Position numbers and translations under genes: made by a program. Below the pieces are notes generated by a model. That model was not told the DNA's origin, ran no database searches, and worked only from the letters and a program-made list of their open reading frames with translations. Of a stretch of DNA of 64,000 nucleotides, positions 1 to 8,714 are shown one piece after another. The stretch comes from Fredinandcohnia aciditolerans (GTDB lineage Bacteria; Bacillota; Bacilli; Bacillales; Bacillaceae_L): the NCBI GenBank assembly GCA_003640645.1, contig QGHH01000012.1, positions 84,872 to 148,871 on the forward strand. Reading direction: 5' to 3'. Positions within the stretch are counted from its first letter, which is position 1. Every line of letters starts with the position of its first letter.

Positions 1-2
1 GA

Positions 3-461
3 CTATTAGTCGATATTATTCGTTCTGTTCGAAATATCAGAGCAGAAGTTAATACACCAATGAGCAAACAAATCAAGCTTCAGATCAAAGCAAAAGATGA
101 AGCAGTTCTTTCACAATTGGAGAAGAATCGTTCTTATTTAGAAAGATTCTGTAATCCTAATGAACTTGTACTTGCAACTGAAATTACTTCTCATGACAAG
201 GCTATGACTTCAGTAGTAACAGGAGCAGAATTATTCCTTCCACTTGAAGGATTGATCAACATTGATGAAGAAATTAAACGTTTAGAAAAAGAACTAGATA
301 AACTAGATAAAGAAGTTGAACGCGTTCAGAAGAAACTTAGCAATGAAGGTTTTGTGAAAAAAGCACCTCAAAAGGTAATTGAAGAAGAACAGGCAAAAGA
401 AAAAGATTATCTTGAAAAACGCGAAACAGTTCGTGAACGCATTTCAGAATTAAGAGGCTAA
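3..461 (+). CDS. valS: Valyl-tRNA synthetase, C-terminal part (5' end outside window)
   Basis: The reading frame is open from base 3, before the first internal ATG at 60, so this is the 3' end of a longer gene. The residues before that ATG ([14 protein letters not shown]) match the anticodon-binding domain of class I valyl-tRNA synthetase. The rest (about residues 75-150 of the visible part) is rich in charged heptads ([22 protein letters not shown]), the C-terminal coiled-coil arm typical of ValRS that contacts tRNA. The enzyme charges tRNA-Val in the cytoplasm. valS followed by folC is the usual Bacillus order. A hairpin terminator follows directly (468-509). Catalytic motifs (HIGH, KMSKS) lie upstream of the window and cannot be checked. 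Confidence 0.95.
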   Translation, partial: LLVDIIRSVRNIRAEVNTPMSKQIKLQIKAKDEAVLSQLEKNRSYLERFCNPNELVLATEITSHDKAMTSVVTGAELFLPLEGLINIDEEIKRLEKELDKLDKEVERVQKKLSNEGFVKKAPQKVIEEEQAKEKDYLEKRETVRERISELRG

Positions 462-467
462 AGGAAT

Positions 468-509
468 GAGAGGCGGATCTACTATAGATTCGTCTTTCCT
501 TCATTTTTT
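468..509 (+). terminator. Rho-independent terminator of valS
   Basis: A 13-bp stem with three G-U pairs (468-480 with 486-498), loop ACTAT, is followed by CTTCATTTTTT. It starts 7 nt after the valS stop codon. Confidence 0.85.
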
Positions 510-540
510 AAGTTGAATGATTATATATGGAGGAACCCAT

Positions 541-1845
541 ATGATACATACGTACGAAGACGCTTTGTCTTGGATTCATGGAAGATTAAGACTTGGTATG
601 AAACCAGGACTTGCGCGAATGGAATGGATGATGGAACGGCTCGGTCAACCGCAAAAAAAAATTAAAGCAATCCATGTAGCAGGAACAAACGGAAAAGGCT
701 CAACTGTTAGCTACATTCGCAATATGTTACAAGAAGCAGGATACACTGTTGGAACATTTACTTCCCCCTATGTTGAGACCTTTAATGAACGAATTAGTGT
801 AAATGGTCAACCTATATCAAACGACGAAATAGTCACCCTTTTAAAGGTGATCAAACCATTAGCAGATGAACTAGAAGGAACTGAACTCGGCGGCCCAACT
901 GAATTTGAAGTAATCACGGCGATGGCTCTCAATTATTTCGCGGAAAATCCCGATATAGACTTTTTGATAATGGAAGTTGGATTAGGGGGTAAGCTAGACT
1001 CGACAAATGTGATAACTCCTCTTGTATCCATAATCACGAGCATTGGATTCGATCATATGAATATACTAGGGGACACCATTGAAAAAATTTCCGGAGAAAA
1101 AGCGGGTATCATTAAGCAGAATGTCCCGGTTGTGTCAGCTGTTGAACAACAGGAAGCAATTGAAGTTATTAATGCCAAGGCAAAAGAAACAAATAGCCCA
1201 ATTTATCAGTTGGGACAGGATTTCTTTATTTCAGATCACAAACACAAAAATGGAGAATCATTTACTCTAAAAGCACATCAAAAAACATTTAATAATCTAA
1301 CCATTGCCATGAAGGGTACACATCAGGTAAGAAACGCTAGTCTTGCAGTAATGACGATAAATATTTTAAAAAATAGAGGGATTGTACAAATAGGAGATCA
1401 AGAGCTTGCAGCTGGATTGGAAAAAACAAAATGGATCGGTCGCTTTGAAGAAATTTCAAAAAAGCCTCTCATCATTCTAGACGGAGCTCATAATCCAGAA
1501 GGAATTAAAAGCCTTGTTGATACAATCCAGGCTCACCTAAAAGGGAAGGAAATCCACATTATTTTTAGCGCATTACATGATAAAAAACTTGATACAATGA
1601 TTAGCCAACTAGAAGCAGTCGCTCAGAACCTAACATTTACAACCTTTGACTTTCCGAGAGCAGCAAGCTCCAAAGAACTATATGAAAATTCTTCTAAAGG
1701 TGAAACGATCGCAATGATTGATAACTGGATGGAAGCAGTGAAAACGGAATTAGCCAAAGTGACAGCGGAAAAGAATTCAGTCTTAGTAATAACTGGTTCA
1801 CTTTATTTTATATCAGAGGTTAGAAGATATTTATTATCAAAATAA
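541..1845 (+). CDS. folC: Folylpolyglutamate synthase / dihydrofolate synthase
   Basis: A 434-residue cytoplasmic enzyme that adds glutamate to dihydropteroate and to folates, using ATP. The P-loop GTNGKGS is at about 48-54, followed by the Mur-ligase-type signature FTSPYVETFNERI, and GRFEEI...DGAHNPEG in the C-terminal domain. Length agrees with B. subtilis FolC (about 430 aa). The frame is open from an ATG at 517. The ATG at 541 is chosen because GGAGGA (530-535) lies six bases before it and the family N-terminus (YEDALSWIHGRL) begins just after. It sits between valS and the prepilin genes and has terminators on both sides, so it is probably a single-gene unit. Confidence 0.96.
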   Translation: MIHTYEDALSWIHGRLRLGMKPGLARMEWMMERLGQPQKKIKAIHVAGTNGKGSTVSYIRNMLQEAGYTVGTFTSPYVETFNERISVNGQPISNDEIVTLLKVIKPLADELEGTELGGPTEFEVITAMALNYFAENPDIDFLIMEVGLGGKLDSTNVITPLVSIITSIGFDHMNILGDTIEKISGEKAGIIKQNVPVVSAVEQQEAIEVINAKAKETNSPIYQLGQDFFISDHKHKNGESFTLKAHQKTFNNLTIAMKGTHQVRNASLAVMTINILKNRGIVQIGDQELAAGLEKTKWIGRFEEISKKPLIILDGAHNPEGIKSLVDTIQAHLKGKEIHIIFSALHDKKLDTMISQLEAVAQNLTFTTFDFPRAASSKELYENSSKGETIAMIDNWMEAVKTELAKVTAEKNSVLVITGSLYFISEVRRYLLSK

Positions 1846-1872
1846 CTGAATAGAGGCAAGATAGATGTGAAA

Positions 1873-1907
1873 TAGATAAGAAAAGAATTTTTCTTGTCTA
1901 TTTTTTT
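1873..1907 (+). terminator. Rho-independent terminator of folC
   Basis: A 12-bp stem with one G-U pair (1873-1884 with 1889-1900) and a four-base loop is followed by seven T. It separates folC from the pilus genes. Confidence 0.85.
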
Positions 1908-1955
1908 ACATGAAAATACAAATTCTGACGCGGCTTTATGTTTTTTTCTTTCCAA

Positions 1956-1977
1956 TATAATTTAATAACAATATAAT
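1956..1977 (+). promoter_or_regulatory. Possible -10 elements of the minor prepilin operon
   Basis: Two perfect TATAAT boxes occur at 1956-1961 and 1972-1977, between the folC terminator and the first prepilin gene. Neither has a convincing TTGACA-like box 17 bp upstream, so which one is used (if either) is open; an activator is possible. Confidence 0.35.
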
Positions 1978-2013
1978 GGTGCTAAAGAACTATTTGAGAA
2001 GGGGGAATGGAGG

Positions 2014-2439
2014 TTGCAGTTAAAGAATCAAAATGGGATCACCTTACTTGAAATTCTCGCCTCCATCGTCATTCTGTCAATTATCATTGTTTCAATCACA
2101 CCTATGTTCATACAATCATCTAGGGCTAATCATCTATCAAAAAATATAACTGAGTCAACTTATCTTGCAGAATCCGAGATGGAAGAAATCATAAATTTAA
2201 ATACAAATTCTACTACTCCGTCATTAAATGATTTATCAAATAAGTTACAAAATAAAGGATACAGAAATGATCCTTCCTGCACGAATTGTTATGGGATTTC
2301 TAAAGAAGGACGGTATGTATTTGTACAGATCAAAGATCATTCAACTAACCTAGGAAAAGTTGTTCTGAAAGTCTATAGAGATACATCTAAAAAAGAGCTT
2401 GAATCTCAAATGGAGATGATTATATCTTGGAAAAAATAG
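2014..2439 (+). CDS. Type IV pilin-like minor prepilin (PilV/ComGD-like)
   Basis: A 141-residue prepilin. The short basic leader ends in Gly8, followed by ITLLEILASIVILSIIIVS, a class III signal sequence with Glu at +5 and one hydrophobic helix. The rest is a small soluble domain with a CTNC pair (about 91-94). It would be cleaved and N-methylated by the PilD encoded at 10520 and assembled as a minor pilin, possibly in the tip priming complex. The start is TTG at 2014, with GGGGG at 2001-2005 eight bases upstream; no in-frame ATG precedes the leader. First gene of a three-gene unit (2014-4385). PilV-like is a positional inference; sequence alone says only minor pilin. Confidence 0.85.
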   Translation: MQLKNQNGITLLEILASIVILSIIIVSITPMFIQSSRANHLSKNITESTYLAESEMEEIINLNTNSTTPSLNDLSNKLQNKGYRNDPSCTNCYGISKEGRYVFVQIKDHSTNLGKVVLKVYRDTSKKELESQMEMIISWKK

Positions 2440-2452
2440 TGGGTGTTAATAA

Positions 2453-2845
2453 ATGATAAAGTCTGAAAGAGGTGTTACCTTAGTTGAACTTTTGGCCGCC
2501 ATTGCACTTCTTTCAATTGTTATACTCCTAGCTAGTTCAGTTCATTTATTTGGACAAAAACAAATGAATTCCCAATCGGACGAGGTACAAATACAATCAC
2601 AAGAAAGACTAGCGGCAAATTTAATCACTAAGGAAATTAGAAAAGCAAAAATTGTCGAGGTGAAAAACCCTAATCAGTTAACTCTTAATGATACAGATAC
2701 TTACATACTTGAAGGAACGACAATTAAGAAAAACAATGAAGAGTTCTTGACAAAGATAAATTGTTTTTCTGTTTCGAAAAATGGAAATCAAGTTAGTATA
2801 AAAATTGGCAATCTGCCAGAAACCACTATTTATATTCGAGAATAG
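2453..2845 (+). CDS. Type IV pilin-like minor prepilin (PilW/ComGF-like)
   Basis: A 130-residue prepilin. The leader MIKSERG is followed by VTLVELLAAIALLSIVILLASS, with the expected Gly at -1 and Glu at +5. The C-terminal domain is small and beta-rich by eye. The gene is 13 bp after the previous prepilin and about 10 bp before the PilX-like gene, so the three are almost certainly co-transcribed. This order (PilV-, PilW-, PilX-like) resembles the minor pilin operons of T4P and the GspI-J-K order of type II secretion. Exact orthology is not assignable by eye. Confidence 0.85.
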   Translation: MIKSERGVTLVELLAAIALLSIVILLASSVHLFGQKQMNSQSDEVQIQSQERLAANLITKEIRKAKIVEVKNPNQLTLNDTDTYILEGTTIKKNNEEFLTKINCFSVSKNGNQVSIKIGNLPETTIYIRE

Positions 2846-2855
2846 GCGTGATATT

Positions 2856-4385
2856 TTGAAAAAACGGACTTCATTCATAAATAATGAAAAAGGCGTTGCC
2901 TTAGTTATGGTGCTGTTAATCTTAACGGTCGTTACTATTTTAGGACTAGCTCTAATGGGACTTACACTGAATAATATGAAAATGAGCTCCAGTGATAGAA
3001 CCTATCAATCTACTTATTATATTGCTGAATCAGGCGTAACATATACGTTGGATAATATGAATAAGAACATAGTAAATATTTATAACGAATCGAATAATAT
3101 AACCACTTTTTTCTCGAAAATAGATAGTATGATCACGAATATTAACAATGAACTTCCTTATACAAACTTTGAAGAAGCTTTTGGCCATAAACCAGAAGCA
3201 AAAATTTTAATTGAAAAGATTGGAAATCAAAATACAAACGCTAGTCATCAAGATTATAAAATCACATCAATCGGAACAATCGATAATCGGTCTCGAACAG
3301 TAGAGAAACAAATCCGCATCAAATGGGTAGCAAAAAATAATGTGGAAATCCCTGATACAGCTGTTTTTGTTAAAGAGGTTATTGATTTATCAGGTGGGGC
3401 CGATATTTTTGGTGATGTAGGGACGAACTCATCTGCCCCTAAATCGGTCAGACTTAGCGGTGGTGCGGGTATTTCAGGTACGGTATATGTAGGCCCGAGT
3501 GCTGGAAATGATGTTATTGAGAAACCTCAAAATATGGACGTTGACTTTGAAATAGTTAAAATACCGTATATAAAAGTATTTAACTTACCACAGTTTCCAG
3601 CATTTCCTAACAATCCAATACCAAAGAACGAAAGAATTTATAACAAAAACAATAGTCATGATGTCATTTATAACGGATCATTACGTATTAATGATTGGGT
3701 TGCTAACAATTACACATTATATATGACAGAGGATTTGCAATTCGATGAGATTTATATTACTTCGAATAATACATTAAATATAGATATAGGTAGTGCTGAT
3801 CGAAACATCGTACTAAATCATTTAAATGTTCCAAACGGAAAAATAAATATCATTGGAACAGGAAAACTTACCCTTTATGTTAATAACAATATAACAATGG
3901 GTGCAGGCAGTGTTATTAATACCACTGATGAGATTGAAAATATTAAAAAGAATAATGAAGCAACAAGTACGGAGCTAATCCGAGAACAAATTAAAATGCT
4001 TGATATTTTTTATAAAGGCCTTAGCCTGGATATGTCAGGAAGTCAAAAAATATATGGTTCGTTATATGCACAAAATGCAAACATTTCTCTGACTGGGGGA
4101 TCGGGTTTTCAAGGTCATATTATTACTGGTGGTGGAAAGATAGACATTAGTGGAGGAGCTAATGCTATAACTCAAATCTTTTATGCACCAAATTCAAATG
4201 TAAATATATCAGGTGGAGGCACCATTGTAGGTAATATTATTTCTAAGAACTTAACCATTTCTGGGGGAGGATCAATAACATATAATAATGCCTCAGATGA
4301 TGATTTACCCCCAATCTTTGGTGGGTCAACGGGTGCCGTATCATCAAAAGATATTCTCTCAACAGAACCAACTAGAGAAAAATAA
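2856..4385 (+). CDS. PilX/GspK-like large pseudopilin with glycine-rich repeat domain
   Basis: A 509-residue protein. N-terminus KKRTSFINNEKG is followed by VALVMVLLILTVVTILGLAL, a class III signal with Gly13 at -1 but Met, not Glu, at +5, as is usual for GspK/PilX-type tip pseudopilins. Residues about 170-500 contain repeated short motifs (LSGGAGISG, MSGSQKIYG, LTGGSGFQG, ISGGANA, ISGGGTIVG, ISGGGSI), suggesting a right-handed beta-helix or polymer-forming fold. The frame is open from 2805, but that would overlap the upstream gene and put 17 residues before the leader; TTG at 2856 gives a normal leader. Likely role: tip or adhesive subunit of the pilus. It closes the minor pilin unit and is followed by a terminator. 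Confidence 0.82.
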   Translation: MKKRTSFINNEKGVALVMVLLILTVVTILGLALMGLTLNNMKMSSSDRTYQSTYYIAESGVTYTLDNMNKNIVNIYNESNNITTFFSKIDSMITNINNELPYTNFEEAFGHKPEAKILIEKIGNQNTNASHQDYKITSIGTIDNRSRTVEKQIRIKWVAKNNVEIPDTAVFVKEVIDLSGGADIFGDVGTNSSAPKSVRLSGGAGISGTVYVGPSAGNDVIEKPQNMDVDFEIVKIPYIKVFNLPQFPAFPNNPIPKNERIYNKNNSHDVIYNGSLRINDWVANNYTLYMTEDLQFDEIYITSNNTLNIDIGSADRNIVLNHLNVPNGKINIIGTGKLTLYVNNNITMGAGSVINTTDEIENIKKNNEATSTELIREQIKMLDIFYKGLSLDMSGSQKIYGSLYAQNANISLTGGSGFQGHIITGGGKIDISGGANAITQIFYAPNSNVNISGGGTIVGNIISKNLTISGGGSITYNNASDDDLPPIFGGSTGAVSSKDILSTEPTREK

Positions 4386-4394
4386 TGATAGTAA

Positions 4395-4420
4395 ATGGGG
4401 CGAACGGCCCTATTTTTTTA
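4395..4420 (+). terminator. Terminator of the minor prepilin operon
   Basis: A 7-bp G/C-rich stem (4395-4401 with 4407-4413) is followed by a run of T. It implies that the genes from 4647 on have their own promoter in the 226 bp that follow. Confidence 0.75.
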
Positions 4421-4646
4421 TACTTTAGAATCCAGTTTGAAAAAATGACAAAATGTATGAATTTATTACAAATATCGTCTAAATCTTCTTTAGTATTTTC
4501 CTATTTTCATATAAAATGATAGGTGATGAATAGGTATTTTTTACTATAAAAACATGCGTTTGAATCTGGGGACACTACGAACTATACATACATTTTAGTT
4601 TCGGATATAAAAGCTACAGCTATATGCAGTTGAAGGGGGGACAGCT

Positions 4647-5987
4647 ATGCAAAAATTATCTTCAGTAAAAATATTTAGTCTGCTAAGTATTTGTGTTTTA
4701 CTGTTATCACTTTTTTCGACTGTTGGAGCAAGAACGTATTATGCATTCTTTGCCAAGGAAATCTTCAAGGAAGGAACAATGATTGGCCCCGTGGATGTTT
4801 CGGGCTTGACTAAGGAAGATGCAAAAGGCAGCTTATTATCAGAGATTGAAAACTGGTATGGAATAGGTGAACTTTTAGTTGCCTCTGGTGATAAAAAAAT
4901 AAAATTGAACAAACGTGAAGTATATAGCTTTCAAATTCTTGAGAGTATTGATTCAGCGGTTAATGGCATCCAAAACCCTCTTTTTACGGATTTGAGGGAC
5001 GATCAATTTGAAACAGTACTTACTGAATTAACTTTTATGGAAATAGAGAATTTTAAATCTAAAGAACTTAAATCTGGGATATTAGCTCCAGCCTCAAATT
5101 TACTTCCTGGTGAAATAGAAATTAACGTTGATCAATATGTAATTGTTGATGATTCCAATGTAATATCACAGTCGGTTGTTGGTAATTTTGACGATTTGAG
5201 TGAAATAGAAAAGTGGGTTAATGAGTATGGAGTTGTTCATGTACCTCCAAACAAGCCGTTTTCACTACTTACCTTACTATCTGAAAGTAGCCCAACAAAT
5301 CACTATTCAGACCAAGCATTGAGTGTAATCGCTACAGGAATATATTCTGCTGTACTACCGTCTAATTTTGAAATCATTGAACGACATATTAGTGATGTGC
5401 TGCCTTCTTATGCTGATTTTGGATATGAGGCAAAAATTGAAAACAAGAAAAAGGATTTAATTATCTATAATGAAAATCCTTACGATTATAAACTAGTCTT
5501 TTCATTAACGGGCAAAGGGTTAGAAGTTCAACTTGTAGGTGCGGAGCTTCCACAAACAATTAAGGTCTCCATAGAGGATGGAGAAACCTTTAAGCCAAAG
5601 ATAATTAAGCAATATGATAGTACCCTTCCCAAGGGAAAAATGATTGTCAAACAAAAAGGGAGTCCTGGTCAAGTTGCAAAAGTATATCGAATAATGAGTG
5701 AGAGTGGCCAAGTGGTTCAAAGGGTGAAGATAGCTGAGGATTATTATCCACCAATCCATACGATTGAAGCCCATAGTATTATCGTACCGGAACGATCACC
5801 AAACCTAAATGATTCTGATCCTGAACAAAATGGAGCTAATTTCGAATCAACCACTCCTGGCACTAATAATGGAACAGAAGGAGAAAAAAATAACAAAGAA
5901 TCGGGAAATGAATCTAAGGAAGAAAACGAACAAGAAAATATAGATTTATGGGAAGATCCTGACCCAATGCATTTAATAAAATCTTAG
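4647..5987 (+). CDS. Membrane-anchored VanW-like / G5-like protein at the head of the pilBTC unit
   Basis: A 446-residue exported protein. An N-terminal hydrophobic stretch (about 8-28) acts as signal anchor. The middle (about 190-300) resembles the VanW domain: NKPFSLL, YSDQALSVIATGIYSAVLPS, IIERHISDVLPSYADFGYEAKI. The usual GGGICQ-type cysteine motif is absent. Residues about 310-385 look like a G5-type beta module (GQVVQRVKIAEDYYPP). The tail is Asn/Glu-rich and low in complexity. VanW proteins are poorly understood cell-envelope proteins. Start ATG 4647 has GAAGGGGGG seven bases upstream. It lies 13 bp before pilB with no terminator, so a function in pilus passage through or anchoring to the wall is plausible but inferred. 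Confidence 0.7.
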   Translation: MQKLSSVKIFSLLSICVLLLSLFSTVGARTYYAFFAKEIFKEGTMIGPVDVSGLTKEDAKGSLLSEIENWYGIGELLVASGDKKIKLNKREVYSFQILESIDSAVNGIQNPLFTDLRDDQFETVLTELTFMEIENFKSKELKSGILAPASNLLPGEIEINVDQYVIVDDSNVISQSVVGNFDDLSEIEKWVNEYGVVHVPPNKPFSLLTLLSESSPTNHYSDQALSVIATGIYSAVLPSNFEIIERHISDVLPSYADFGYEAKIENKKKDLIIYNENPYDYKLVFSLTGKGLEVQLVGAELPQTIKVSIEDGETFKPKIIKQYDSTLPKGKMIVKQKGSPGQVAKVYRIMSESGQVVQRVKIAEDYYPPIHTIEAHSIIVPERSPNLNDSDPEQNGANFESTTPGTNNGTEGEKNNKESGNESKEENEQENIDLWEDPDPMHLIKS

Positions 5988-6000
5988 GAAGGGGAAACTC

Positions 6001-7656
6001 ATGCGAAAACTTCGTAAGCGGTTAGGAGACTTACTACTTGAGTCGGGTCTGATAACAGAGAATCAATTAAAACAAGCGCTTGAGGACAAAACAGAGTCTC
6101 AAAAACTTGGGGATATTCTTCTTCAAAAAGGGTTTATAACCGAACAACAATTAATTGAAGTACTAGAATTTCAATTGGGGATACCACATGTTAGTTTATT
6201 CCGATATCCAGTTGATACGACATTAACAAACCTGATTCCAAAAGAAATGGCGAGACGGCATTCTTTAATTGCTCTTCGAAAAGAAGGGGACAAGCTTTTT
6301 GTGGCAATGGCGGACCCAATGGACTTTTATGCAATTGATGATCTACGTCTATTGACCGGATTTCATATTGAACCTGTCATCGCCTCAAAGGATGAAATCT
6401 TACGTGCTATTAATAAGTTCTATGATCTGGATGAAGGAGTAAAGGAACTTTTTAATGAAGCACCAACGGAAATCCAAGAAGAGAAAATTACAAATGAGGA
6501 TTCACCGGTTGTTAAGTTAGTCAATCAAATATTGCAAAATGCAATCCAACAGCGTGCAAGTGATATTCATGTGGATCCACATGAAACGAAGGTTATACTT
6601 CGTTACCGAGTGGATGGAGTGCTGCGTACAGAACGTGCTTTACCGAAAAGCATGCAAGGAGTCTTAACTGCAAGAATCAAAATTATGGCAAATCTTGACA
6701 TTACAGAAAGTCGAATCCCACAGGATGGCCGCATAAAAGTTAATCTTGAAGCACACCATATTGATTTACGTGTTTCAACATTGCCTACCGTTTATGGCGA
6801 AAAAATCGTAATGAGGGTCTTAGATTTAGGAAGCTCCCTTAATAATCTTTCACAATTAGGATTTAATCAAATTAACTTTAATAAATTTAAGAACTTAATT
6901 AAAAAACCTACGGGTATTGTATTGATCACAGGCCCAACGGGGTCTGGTAAGTCTTCAACCCTTTACGCTGCTTTAAACCATCTTAATTCAGAGCATGTAA
7001 ATATTATTACAATTGAAGACCCTGTTGAATATCAACTTGAAGGTATTAATCAAATTCAAGTAAATGCAAATGTCGGAATGACATTTGCAAAAGGCCTAAG
7101 AGCGATATTAAGACAAGACCCTAATATCATCATGGTAGGGGAAATACGTGATCGAGAAACAGCAGATGTAGCAGTAAGAGCTTCCTTAACGGGTCACTTA
7201 GTATTAAGTACTCTTCATACAAACGATTCTCTGGGAACAATAACTCGTCTGATTGATATGGGAGTTGAACCTTTTCTTGTTGCTTCTTCACTTTCGGGTG
7301 TAGTGGCCCAACGATTGGTTCGCCGGGTATGCCGGGATTGTGGTCAACTGCAGGAACCTACCGTTCGTGAGCTCGAAATCTTCGTAAAACGTGGTATTTC
7401 AGTTGATAAGGTGAACAGAGGAAAAGGCTGCGGGACGTGTAATATGACGGGGTATAAAGGTAGAGTGGCTATTCATGAATTATTGGTAATTAATGATGAT
7501 TTGAAAAGGGCGATTATGAATCGAGAATCCTACACGACCCTTCGTGAGTTGGCCATTAAAAATGAAACCATCTTTCTAATTGATGATGGACTTTTAAAGG
7601 TTCAGCAAGGATTAACAACGACTGAAGAAATATTAAGAGTTACAACTGCTGAATAG
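6001..7656 (+). CDS. pilB: Type IV pilus extension ATPase PilB
   Basis: A 551-residue cytoplasmic hexameric ATPase of the GspE/PulE family that powers pilus polymerisation. The N-terminal MshEN/GspE-N region (about 1-150) starts RLGDLLLESGLITENQLKQA with a second LGDILLQKG repeat; such domains bind c-di-GMP in several relatives. Walker A GPTGSGKSS is at 311-319, Walker B around Glu381 (IIMVGEIRD), then LSTLHTND. A tetracysteine zinc site is at C444, C447, C477 and C480. All catalytic elements are present, and length is normal for PilB. Start ATG 6001 has AGGAAGGGG upstream. The gene is followed 11 bp later by pilT. The Cys4 loop and the neighbours separate PilB from PilT and from ComGA. Confidence 0.95.
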   Translation: MRKLRKRLGDLLLESGLITENQLKQALEDKTESQKLGDILLQKGFITEQQLIEVLEFQLGIPHVSLFRYPVDTTLTNLIPKEMARRHSLIALRKEGDKLFVAMADPMDFYAIDDLRLLTGFHIEPVIASKDEILRAINKFYDLDEGVKELFNEAPTEIQEEKITNEDSPVVKLVNQILQNAIQQRASDIHVDPHETKVILRYRVDGVLRTERALPKSMQGVLTARIKIMANLDITESRIPQDGRIKVNLEAHHIDLRVSTLPTVYGEKIVMRVLDLGSSLNNLSQLGFNQINFNKFKNLIKKPTGIVLITGPTGSGKSSTLYAALNHLNSEHVNIITIEDPVEYQLEGINQIQVNANVGMTFAKGLRAILRQDPNIIMVGEIRDRETADVAVRASLTGHLVLSTLHTNDSLGTITRLIDMGVEPFLVASSLSGVVAQRLVRRVCRDCGQLQEPTVRELEIFVKRGISVDKVNRGKGCGTCNMTGYKGRVAIHELLVINDDLKRAIMNRESYTTLRELAIKNETIFLIDDGLLKVQQGLTTTEEILRVTTAE

Positions 7657-7667
7657 GTGGGAACTAA

Positions 7668-8714
7668 ATGAGAGAAGAAATCAATCGAATTTTATATTCA
7701 GCAAATGAACATAAGGCTTCGGATATTCATATTACCGCTGGGGTACCACCAATATTTCGTATCAATGGTGAATTAAAAAGATACGGAAAAGAAATCTTAA
7801 AGCAGCCTGTAATTGAAGAAATATCAAAAGCAATCGTCCCAGAAGAAATGTGGGACCAATTCAAAGCAAAAGGTGAACTTGATTTTTCCTATGGAATCGC
7901 TGGCGTATCACGTTTCCGCGTTAACATTTATATGCAAAGAAGCTGTCCAGCACTAGCATTTCGAGTAATCCCTACGTCTATTCCGACAATTGAAGATCTA
8001 GCATTGCCACAGGTTCTTAAAAAGATTTGTCAAAAACCTCAGGGCTTGATACTAGTAACAGGCCCGACAGGTAGTGGGAAGTCAACAACACTTGCTGCAA
8101 TGATTCAGTATATTAACCAAACAATGAGTAAGCATGTTGTGACATTAGAAGACCCGATAGAATACTTGCATAAACATGGCTTGAGCATTATTGAGCAACG
8201 CGAGGTTGGAAGTGACACTCATAATTTTGCAAATGGTCTTCGCGCAGCATTAAGGCAAGATCCTGATGTTATTCTTGTAGGTGAAATGCGGGATTTAGAA
8301 ACAACACAAACGGCTATTACAGCTGCAGAAACTGGCCACCTTGTGCTAGGCACTTTACATACAGTAAGTGCTCCTTCAACAATAGACCGAATCATTGACA
8401 TGTTTCCCTATGCACAGCAGCCTCAAATCAAGATTCAGCTAGCAAACGTTCTAGTAAGTGTTATCTCACAGAGATTATTTCCAACCATTGATAGAAAGGG
8501 TAGGAAAGCTGCTACAGAAATCTTGCTTAATAATTCAGCAGTTGCAAATTTAATTCGAAACGATAAAAATCATCAAATTAAAAATGTGATGCAAACAAGC
8601 CGTGCCGAAGGAATGCATACGCTGGAAAGCAATATTCTGGACTTAATCCGTGCCGGGGTTATTTCAAGGGAAATTGCAGAACCATTTATACAGGAGTTAA
8701 ATTCAAATGGCTAG
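7668..8714 (+). CDS. pilT: Type IV pilus retraction ATPase PilT
   Basis: A 348-residue ATPase that depolymerises pili, giving twitching and DNA or surface pulling. It lacks the MshEN domain and zinc loop of PilB. Walker A GPTGSGKST is at 132-140, Walker B ends at Glu206 (VILVGEMRD), with conserved TLEDPIEYLH and LGTLHT. The C-terminal IRAGVISREIAEPF is close to the AIRNLIRE-type helix needed for retraction in Gram-negative PilT. B. subtilis ComG systems have no PilT, so its presence is the strongest sign that this locus makes a dynamic, true T4P. The stop overlaps the pilC start by 8 bp, implying translational coupling. Confidence 0.95.
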   Translation: MREEINRILYSANEHKASDIHITAGVPPIFRINGELKRYGKEILKQPVIEEISKAIVPEEMWDQFKAKGELDFSYGIAGVSRFRVNIYMQRSCPALAFRVIPTSIPTIEDLALPQVLKKICQKPQGLILVTGPTGSGKSTTLAAMIQYINQTMSKHVVTLEDPIEYLHKHGLSIIEQREVGSDTHNFANGLRAALRQDPDVILVGEMRDLETTQTAITAAETGHLVLGTLHTVSAPSTIDRIIDMFPYAQQPQIKIQLANVLVSVISQRLFPTIDRKGRKAATEILLNNSAVANLIRNDKNHQIKNVMQTSRAEGMHTLESNILDLIRAGVISREIAEPFIQELNSNG

